A stretch of DNA of 10,580 bases. Source: Phoronis ovalis. Taxonomy: Eukaryota > Phoronida > Phoronidae. The position numbers and the translations under genes were made by a program. How positions within the stretch are numbered: the stretch's first letter is position 1; every line of letters starts with the position of its first letter. The stretch spans positions 1 to 10,580 of the forward strand of contig JAOXYB010062168.1 in the NCBI GenBank assembly GCA_028565635.1, given 5' to 3'. Under the pieces are notes generated by a model. It ran no database searches, was not told the DNA's origin, and worked only from the letters and a program-made list of their open reading frames with translations. Below are positions 1-10,580 of this stretch, one piece after another.

Positions 1-1184
1 TTAAGGTTTGCCAGCCAGCCAGACTCGTCTGGGGAACAGATATTATGGGGAACAGACTCGATGGGTGCTTCCGATAAGGTTGTGCACAACTGTCAGTTTA
101 ACAGCTTGAATCGTTCAAGATTGATTATTGAAAGTGAAACTATAAGCGCTTTATTACTGGGATATGTCATTTATTAATTATGCTGGGATATGAACTGTGT
201 CATATATTTCAAACCAGGAAAAAGAAAAACCGAGAAATATTGTTAAAAACTGAAAAAGTAACTGGAGATTTATCCCAGGTGGTACTGATCATATTTTTAG
301 ACTCAGATGTGTAGCCCAAACTCAAAATATCAACCCGTTTTTAGGGATTTTGGTCTCATTTTTAAGGTTTTCTCTATGAAAATTCCCCCGGAACCTCTAC
401 CTTTAAATGAAATCATGGAAAAAACAACCCACTTTTAGGGACTTTGTTGAAAAGTGGACCCATTCTTGCGAGCATTTCTGTGAAAATTTAGGGACTTATC
501 AGTGAAAAAGTTACTCATTTGTTCATGATATATGTAACCCCCCCAGGATTTATCTTAATAGAATTAATATCTTTAATTTTATTGGTGATATCTATAACTT
601 TTATTGGTATAAAAATCAAGCTTTCTTGGTATAAAAAAGTTATGTGCAAAAGACACTCGCCATTGGTAAAAAAATCTTAGATGTATATCCTAGCTATGGC
701 AAAAACTGTAAACAACATCCTAGAAATTTACACACCAAAATATAGCACTGCATGTGCAATGAAAAAGTCATTTATTGTATATACCCTAAGGTTAAAATTT
801 ATATGCAATAAGCAAACACACCACACAAAAAAAATACTCCCATAGGCTGGAAAAAGGGGGCCCATGAGTACATACATACAGTCACTGTGAATTGTATTGC
901 CTCCTACAGACTCGTGGTATAATGACCACCATTGCAACAATCTGCAAACAGGTCCTTGAAATAATTGATCATTATAGTTAAAATGTTCTAGTGGCTGTTT
1001 TTTTTAGCAAATAATGTGAATGGTTCTTTAAAATACTTATTTTAGAATAAATGAGTGGCTGATCGAGTACAATGACCTTTAATATTTTTAGTTCAAGTTA
1101 TAATAACTGAAGTGGTGAAATTGGAAAACTTTGAAAATCAAATCCTTACAATGTTGCAGTACATACCGTGTTTTTTTGTTTCAG
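1..1184. other. Non-coding region upstream of the first visible exon of the unrecognised gene
   Basis: No exon could be supported here. The sequence is AT-rich with frequent stops in all frames. It is presumably intron or 5' flank of the plus-strand gene whose first visible exon starts at 1185. It contains the repeat-like block at about 330-545 and three short TTGGTA(T)AAAAA-type runs between about 600 and 675. An open stretch from the window edge to a stop at 175-177 is discussed among the rejected items. Confidence 0.5.
330..545. repeat. Probable interspersed repeat with internally repeated TTTAGGGA modules
   Basis: Three copies of TTTAGGGAYTT occur at about 338-351, 433-446 and 487-497. 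The first two are preceded by CAACCC. Between them are related blocks of the form TGAAAA-G---CCATT (about 448-465 and 502-520). The block is more GC-rich and C-run-rich than its flanks and ends near a run of C at 538-544. This is what the sequence shows. That it is a dispersed element is inference; I cannot name a family, and I see no terminal inverted repeats or coding capacity. Confidence 0.45.
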
Positions 1185-1343
1185 GAATTTGGTGGAAGTA
1201 AAACATTGCCACCTAGTCGCAGGCCCCCAGTCTGTCGTTCAATGCATATCCCACAGTTTGAGTATGCTCATTATGGTACACCTAAAATTTTTCAAAATAC
1301 CACACATCACAGGCAGACATATTGTAATAAGAAGACAGAACCA
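1185..1343 (+). CDS. Unrecognised gene, exon a (first visible)
   Basis: The exon has 159 nt, starts and ends in phase 0, and encodes 53 residues beginning EFGGSKTLPPSRRPP and ending NKKTEP. The acceptor is a T-rich tract ending TTTCAG at 1184. The donor is CCA|GTAAGAG at 1344. In-frame stops lie a short way upstream, so it is not the start of a longer upstream reading frame. A basic proline-rich segment (PPSRRPP) opens the exon. Confidence 0.7.
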
Positions 1344-2255
1344 GTAAGAGCAAATTAGCATAAAATAATTTATAAAACTGTAACAGCTTGTCAGCATGCA
1401 GGGTATACAGACACTTAATGTTAAAATACATAGTTGTAATGTTAGTAAGTTTTCAGGGAGCAACTCTATAGGCAATGACTTTTCAGTTCAGAAGCTTCAC
1501 ATTTTTCTAGTGACAATCAGTGCACAAAATGTTCCAACAAAAATTTTATTATTTGGGTATACCAATCTACTTGACAATCTAACATACTTATAGAAACCTT
1601 CCGTGAAACCTTACAGCAATCATACCTTGTGTGATTAACTGACAAGTTGATGCCTCACGTCTTGGGTAATATGTTTATAGTCCTATTTACATAATTTTCC
1701 ATTGACATGAACAATGTTTAGCTTTAAATGTGTCGCATTTGTTGATAGTATCTATTTTTCAGGCAGCTACAATGCACTTTCCAACATTTTTAAATAAAGT
1801 CCACATGAATCAAGGAACAAATATGAAAACATCCATTCATGCAGATTCTACAACAAATTATAATTCCCAGTATAACAGAATTCATAATAAGTTAGGTTCA
1901 GCATTGGGTCCTGGAGTAAAAAGATCTTATCCCGAAAGAAAGAGTTACAATATCATTACAGGTATGTAGGGTATTTTTCTTAATCCTTTTCTTTATATCA
2001 GATTTTTCAAGTTGATAAAGCTGCAGTTGCTAGGAACGTCAAACCTGTTTTTTCTTAATACATTGTACTTTTTGGAAATGTTTGATTTTTGATCAAAAGG
2101 TGTCTAATTTTGATACCATTTATTATACAGGCAGAGATGAAGAAGTGGCATGGGCTAATGATGTTGACTGGAGACAAATCTCGGGGAACAGAGTATTATC
2201 TGCTGCTAGACAAGTAACATGGTCTCCTATTACTGGAGAACCACTAGTTTATTGA
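1185..2255 (+). CDS. Unrecognised protein, last three coding exons (5' end not identified)
   Basis: Spliced model join(1185..1343, 1763..1961, 2131..2255), encoding 160 residues in the window, then TGA. The junctions are phase-consistent: phase 0 between the first two exons, and phase 1 between the second and third (ACA-G / GC). All introns are GT-AG with pyrimidine-rich acceptors. The product is basic and rich in Asn, Tyr, His, Pro and Arg, with no signal peptide, membrane segment or coiled coil in the visible part. It ends WSPITGEPLVY. I do not recognise the family. The small, basic, Tyr/Pro-rich, probably disordered character is seen in some ciliary and microtubule-associated proteins, but that is only a weak guess. 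Upstream exons are missing. An ATG at 1242-1244 could start translation only if every upstream exon is untranslated. The gene converges on SMG1. Confidence 0.7.
1344..1762 (+). other. Intron between exons a and b of the unrecognised gene
   Basis: GT-AG intron of 419 bases in phase 0. It begins GTAAGAG and ends TATTTTTCAG. Open frames inside it on either strand are short and look random. Nothing else was seen. Confidence 0.65.
1763..1961 (+). CDS. Unrecognised gene, exon b
   Basis: The exon has 199 nt, starts in phase 0 and ends with one base of the next codon. It encodes 66 residues plus a split Gly. The segment is rich in Asn, Thr, His and Tyr, then basic (GPGVKRSYPERKSYNIIT). The acceptor is TTTTTCAG ending at 1762. 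The donor is ACAG|GTATGT at 1962. A second AG four bases into the exon would change the frame, so I chose the first. Confidence 0.7.
2131..2255 (+). CDS. Unrecognised gene, terminal coding exon c
   Basis: The exon has 125 nt. Its first two bases finish the Gly codon, followed by 40 residues and TGA at 2253-2255. The acceptor is ATTATACAG ending at 2130. The segment begins acidic (RDEEVAWANDVDW), with three tryptophans in 40 residues, and ends WSPITGEPLVY. The Trp and Gly/Pro content suggests a conserved C-terminal motif rather than random sequence, but I cannot name it. Confidence 0.72.
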
Positions 2256-2375
2256 ACACTATGTTCGTATATGTCTGCCCGTTTTCAGCAAAAAAACTGC
2301 AGATTTTGTATAGCTTGCCCCCGATTTCCATATTCTTGCAGTGAGTAAATTGCAATTATGACATCTTGTGGAAGA

Positions 2376-2381
2376 AATAAA
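2376..2381 (+). promoter_or_regulatory. Candidate polyadenylation signal of the unrecognised gene
   Basis: A canonical AATAAA lies about 120 bases after the stop codon. No second plus-strand AATAAA was found between here and 3800, so this is the most likely 3' end signal. If so, the 3' UTR is short, about 140-150 nt. Confidence 0.5.
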
Positions 2382-2399
2382 AAGGATTTGGAGGTACTT

Positions 2400-3800
2400 A
2401 CATGAATCATGTGCAGAATTATGGAAATTGGGTGCAAGGCATAAGAACCTTGTTCATGCTATCAGGAAAAAATATAAACATGCTAGTTTGGATCAAGAAA
2501 AGTCCAATTTGACATATGTTTGAGCTGCTATATTATAGGTGGAAAATGGATTTATTACACTATACTAATTGTAAATGGACACAATGTCACTAGCAGTTTC
2601 CAGTAAATGGGATCTATATTTACTAACTTTGTGCAGCAGAGCCACAATTTCAGAATACAAAGTTGAAAATGAGTATTTATTTTGATTGATAGCAAGACAC
2701 ACAGCGTTCATGTATTGGTATTTTTGATGTAATTTTCAGATATTGTCTCGTGTCCAAATGGTCTAAGTAACATTTTGCAATGCTTACCAAGTGTAGAACT
2801 GCTGTAATATGTGTAATTGTCTTGCCAGTTAAATTGCGTGCTGTGAATGAATTTAACCATGACCGTCTGTGATAGCTAGTCTTCCAGATCACAAGCTTTA
2901 AGTGTACTGCTGTTTTTAAAATTCCTTGAACGTTTTGCCATTTCTCGCTTGCTGTATCTATATAACAGCACTCTATGAATAGTAGTTTCTTGTGTATAAC
3001 ATGTCAGCCATAAGTAGTAACAATATGGTATCAAAAAGTGCTTTAAGAAACGCCAGTAGACCTGAAGTTTGTGCTCAGATGTATCAGAACAATTGATTAG
3101 TGCAATACTGATTGTTTTTGTGTTATTATTATTTTTGTGTCTTGTTTTTTCAAGTTTAATATCAAGCAATTCAGTAGAACTATTTTTGTAGTGTGCTACA
3201 AAGTAATGAACAAAACACTTGGGAGTTTTATTATCAGTGTCATGTATTTCTGTAGAAGTTGTTTAACGAACCACAGCTCACCTTCGAAACCAAAAGTTTC
3301 TTTTTTAGTGTAACATCTTAGTGTACACCCAGCTAGCAAGCTGGAGGTACTCTTGATTTAATTACCCTGTAACTGCCATCTTATTAGTCACAGTTAGCAG
3401 GATATCACAAGGAGGGAAAGTGATATTCATTGAAATAGTAATCATATATCTGACTGATATTAAGATACAATGTAACTGTTTGTTCCACAATAAGCTGTTT
3501 TTGTTTATATCTTGAAACCGGATAGATAGAGATCATTGAAAACGGATAGATAGAGATTATTGCAAGTCAGATGTGCTTCTGATGACCCTTGATCCAATTA
3601 AAAAAAATATTCTCACAAGCCTTAAACCACATACAAAATCCATGTCTCCTTTTCAGCTGGGGGTAAACTCTCGGAGTTGTTTACAACTCACTGAATGTCT
3701 ATGTTTTCTGTTTTATGAAATACTCATATGTCTCCCTGTAAAGTTATATGTAAAGTTTTTAAAATATGAAATATCCGGTAAAAGTTACATGACTTAAACA
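2400..3800. other. Intergenic stretch between the two convergent genes
   Basis: No exon or RNA gene could be supported. The longest open frame is on the minus strand (2876-3169, 97 codons). It has the Ser/Thr/Lys/Tyr-heavy composition expected of translated AT-rich DNA and no recognisable motif. A short tandem duplication lies at 3519-3562. The stretch could hold an extended 3' UTR of either neighbour. Confidence 0.5.
3519..3562. repeat. Two-copy tandem repeat, 24-base period
   Basis: CGGATAGATAGAGATCATTG at 3519-3538 recurs with one change at 3543-3562, so the period is 24 bases. It also contains a short GATA run. It looks like a local duplication with no other copy nearby. Confidence 0.75.
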
Positions 3801-3805
3801 AACAT

Positions 3806-3811
3806 TTTATT
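3806..3811 (-). promoter_or_regulatory. Candidate polyadenylation signal of SMG1
   Basis: TTTATT on the plus strand is AATAAA on the minus strand. Reading by eye downstream of the SMG1 stop, it is the first perfect AATAAA in 2.2 kb. Cleavage would fall around 3780-3795. Variant ATTAAA hexamers occur closer to the stop (around 4373, 4442 and 4447 on the minus strand) and could be used instead. Confidence 0.5.
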
Positions 3812-5306
3812 TTTCTACACGAAGCAAGTACATTCAAAGGCATAGTTAACACTACAAACATACAATTTTAACTATTGGATACATTTAGGAAGCAACTGAT
3901 GAAATTTGGTTTTAAGGACTGTTCCACTATTCCATGCATATCCTTTTAAAAGGATTGAACTTGTTAGTGATCTTTTCCTATATTAAAAACCATTCACCCT
4001 ATATCCTATGTTTTGGCTGCTTTTCAATCCCAACTTACATAAAGCAGACCAGCCCTTAATTTTTATGCATTATGCACAATGTTTATGAAAACATGCAAAT
4101 CTTTCCCTGGTTTCTACAAGATGATTTAACCCAATAATTACAATAAATTCATAAATTACAAAATTTCACTTGAAAAATAAATGATATTTCAAACACAAGC
4201 TGTATATATAACTTCTAAAAATAATATGCAACTAAATGAATTTAAACTGTTAGCACACATGTAATCTAGTACTACAAGCAATACATTTGGCAATTTAGAA
4301 TTGTAATTTTTTTCACTACTGGATAAATAAAAAGGTTTACTGTTTTAACGAAGTAAAAATTTAACGTTACTGCTTTAATTTTCTGTTTTAAAAAATATAC
4401 ACAATCCACTTATTGTTGTGCATTAAACTGAACACTGAATTTAATTTAATTTCCCCTTCTCAAATTCATGGAAATACTGATATTATTATTTAATATAAGA
4501 TTAGTATCAAGGTTTTCTTTGAAATAAATAAGTTATTACAGCACAAAAGAAAACTAAAGGTAAAACCTTAATTAAACCAAATGAAACTATTGCCGGTAGA
4601 TAAACCTGGCTTCCAAATTTACAACTATTCTTAGTAATAGTTTGATAACTCTGTGAGAACTAGCCTGATTTGGCGAATTACTGTTACGATTTTGGAATCT
4701 TCTGAATATGTCGATAACAGAAATCTACATGTTACTATAAATACAAAATCGTTAGTTATCTCGTTCAATCAAAACTTGTACACATAGATGTAACTTCTTA
4801 CATTTAAAAATGCTTTACAATTTCCAATTGTCCTATCACTGTATAAATATCTTCCACCTTGAACTGCATGATCAGCTGTCGCAATTAAACGGTTTACAAA
4901 TAAACACCTCACAGGTAAATATCAGTGATTCTTATAACATTTGCTACATTCTTTTCAGTTCAGTTAACACAGCAAAGCAACTTTAAAAGATCTCAGCTGG
5001 TCATTTGCAGTGACTAAAAACTGTGATTGACTAAATTTCACTACTAAAGTGAAAAGTATTTTTTTCTTCCAATAAGCCTGATAAGATTTCCATGAGCATT
5101 TTTTGAAGAGAGAGATAAGTCTCAATTAAGCCGTTAACACTACCTACTAATGGCTACGTCAGCAAAATTTCCCTTATAATCTCATTCATTACATGCTTCA
5201 AACTATAGCTGTAAATGGGACTACCATGAATACTCTATTTGAAACTTCCTGGCCATATGAGAGTTCCACCATTGCAAACTTAAGAGCAATAACTAAAGCT
5301 ACCAAT

Positions 5307-5439
5307 GTGTACTATTTAACTGTAAGGTAAATACTACTCTTTTCTGCAAGCTTTAAATTTGCTTTTAAAAAGTAAAAAAAATTAATAATTGCAATTTACA
5401 TAAAAGCTTGCAGACGAGAACAGTATTTCTATTGTACAC
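5307..5439. repeat. Imperfect inverted repeat (fold-back) in the SMG1 3' UTR
   Basis: The left arm at 5329-5354 (AAATACT..TCT..TCTGCAAGCTTT) matches the reverse complement of the right arm at about 5403-5428 in 22 of 26 positions. Pairing continues inward, with a bulge, through AAATTTGC against GCAATTTA. It also continues outward, with gaps, to GTGTAC at 5307-5312 and GTACAC at 5434-5439. The AT-rich loop includes a run of A. It could be a small non-autonomous DNA transposon (MITE-like), a structural RNA element or a hairpin precursor. I see no clear target-site duplication. Confidence 0.6.
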
Positions 5440-5440
5440 T

Positions 5441-5497
5441 ATGACTCTTGATAGGTACAGCAAAGACAATTAAATTGTCTTTTGTACTCCTAGTCAT
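5441..5497. repeat. Palindrome nested in a second inverted repeat
   Basis: AAAGACAATT at 5462-5471 and its perfect reverse complement at 5473-5482 flank one base. Further out, GTAC at 5455-5458 pairs with GTAC at 5484-5487, and ATGACT at 5441-5446 pairs with AGTCAT at 5492-5497. It starts two bases after the larger fold-back ends, so the two hairpins sit head to tail in the presumed SMG1 3' UTR. Confidence 0.65.
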
Positions 5498-5992
5498 AAA
5501 ATGTACATGTTGAAATGAATGGGCACATGTGTATTATGCCTTGAATTTGTAACATGGCATTTATCTAAAGTACCTATGTTTACAAACTGTCAAACTAGGC
5601 CAATTCTGATGTAGTAGTATCAAATAGAGTATTTACAACTTCAAGCCATTTTTAAACACAAAAGTCCCAAGAAACATAATAAGACATACTTCTGTATTCA
5701 GAAAATGCAAATCAAATCTTGAAAATAACTCGCACCAAATCCAGTCACTGCAAATAATAGAATAAAAAACACTGAACTCAGTCAGCAGATGAAAAGAATG
5801 CAGCCGCTCTCCCTCTCTTCTCCAAAATTATCCAACATAGGTTGAAAGCAAATTGATGATTTTTAAGAGGCCCGCTGGTTGGGTCTCTGACCTGTCTTTC
5901 ATGTTGGATGTTTGTTTCGTATGAGTGACAAGTGTGCAGTATCACACATTGTGTTATAGATTTTATCCGCATGGTCTATTTAGCGGTTAAGT

Positions 5993-10210
<4,218 letters not shown>

Positions 10211-10580
10211 CTAGAGATAGGGAAACAAAATGTATCACATAAATGAAAGAACGAGGCCCACAGTATGCACATGTTTTATTGTCTAATTCATCTGTAGCTT
10301 ACAAAGCTATGGAGCTTTGGACATTCCAAATTAGAATACAAGCAACACCACTGAAAGTTCCTAATACTGAAGAGATTTCAAGTAACGATATATTTTGAAA
10401 AACCTTTAACACAGTAAACTCTTTCAGTTCAGTGTGTTGCGCGGTTAAAATAGTTAATATAATTATAAAAAAATAAATAATAAACAGATTCAAGAGCAGC
10501 TTGAACAAGACATTTGTCATGTCTAATGCCCATCCAATGTGTAGGATATTTTTTTAACATTATTGTTTTTTACATTAGAA
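10211..10580 (-). other. SMG1 intron, continuing off the window
   Basis: AT-rich sequence upstream of the acceptor at 10211-10212. No further SMG1 exon could be placed before the window edge. The minus-strand open frame at 10299-10520 is hydrophobic AT-driven translation with no similarity that I recognise. Confidence 0.6.

Larger units (their letters stand above)
3806..5992 (-). other. Probable long 3' UTR of SMG1
   Basis: This stretch follows the SMG1 stop codon on the minus strand. It is strongly AT-rich, has no supported coding exon on either strand and has no perfect AATAAA until 3806-3811. Its length (about 2.2 kb) is inferred from that absence. It contains two fold-back structures (5307-5439 and 5441-5497) and one TGTAAATA, a Pumilio-type element, at 5630-5637 on the minus strand. 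A shorter UTR using ATTAAA is possible. An intergenic spacer downstream of a shorter transcript cannot be excluded. Confidence 0.5.

Noticed and set aside
1-177. Open plus-strand frame from the window edge to TAA 175-177, with an ATG at 61 and a possible GT donor after AAG at 78
   Set aside because: The phase would fit the exon at 1185, but the donor (GTTGTG) is poor, there is no recognisable peptide motif, and an exon this far upstream cannot be supported without transcript data.
728-940. 70-codon minus-strand ORF
   Set aside because: No motif, random-looking composition, and no neighbouring exon with compatible phase.
2876-3169. 97-codon minus-strand open frame
   Set aside because: The composition is that of translated AT-rich DNA, with no motif, no splice-consistent neighbours and no similarity I recognise. 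It lies between two convergent genes.
4623-4642. 7-bp inverted repeat AACTATT / AATAGTT
   Set aside because: Arms this short occur often by chance in AT-rich DNA of this length.
5778-5972. 64-codon minus-strand open frame just after the SMG1 stop
   Set aside because: It lies downstream of a perfect FATC ending and stop, so it falls in the 3' UTR. There is no domain signal.
10299-10520. 73-codon hydrophobic minus-strand ORF
   Set aside because: It is intronic, very rich in Leu/Ile/Phe because of AT content, and has no splice sites that would join it in phase to the SMG1 exon at 10034-10210.

Overview
The window reads as nuclear DNA of an invertebrate animal. It is AT-rich, its genes are split by GT-AG introns of about 170 to 570 bases, and it holds fragments of interspersed repeats. 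There is no sign of bacterial gene organisation. One gene is recognisable: the 3' end of SMG1, the PI3K-like kinase of nonsense-mediated mRNA decay (NMD). Its protein tail is close to the vertebrate one as I remember it. The phylum cannot be fixed from this window; a non-vertebrate deuterostome or a lophotrochozoan would both fit.

Layout. Positions 1-1184 are non-coding and contain a probable dispersed repeat (about 330-545) with three copies of a TTTAGGGA-type motif. Positions 1185-2255 (+) hold the last three coding exons of a gene I do not recognise (160 residues in the window), with a polyadenylation signal at 2376. Positions 2400-3800 hold no convincing gene. Positions 3806-5992 are best read as a long SMG1 3' UTR, lying on the minus strand and containing two adjacent fold-back structures. 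Positions 5993-10210 (-) hold the last nine coding exons of SMG1. All nine are phase-consistent and together give 1245 nt, or 414 residues plus stop. The gene continues off the right edge.

The two genes converge tail to tail. Inside the SMG1 introns are a decayed LINE 3' end with a frameshift (about 6810-7070, antisense to SMG1), a possible second retroelement tail (about 7530-7655), a pair of diverged 30-bp direct repeats and a perfect 10-bp hairpin. No RNA gene, CRISPR array or promoter could be supported. I found no clearly new biological system. The points most worth checking are the long structured 3' UTR of an NMD factor, the in-frame-skippable linker exon of SMG1 and the unrecognised neighbour gene.
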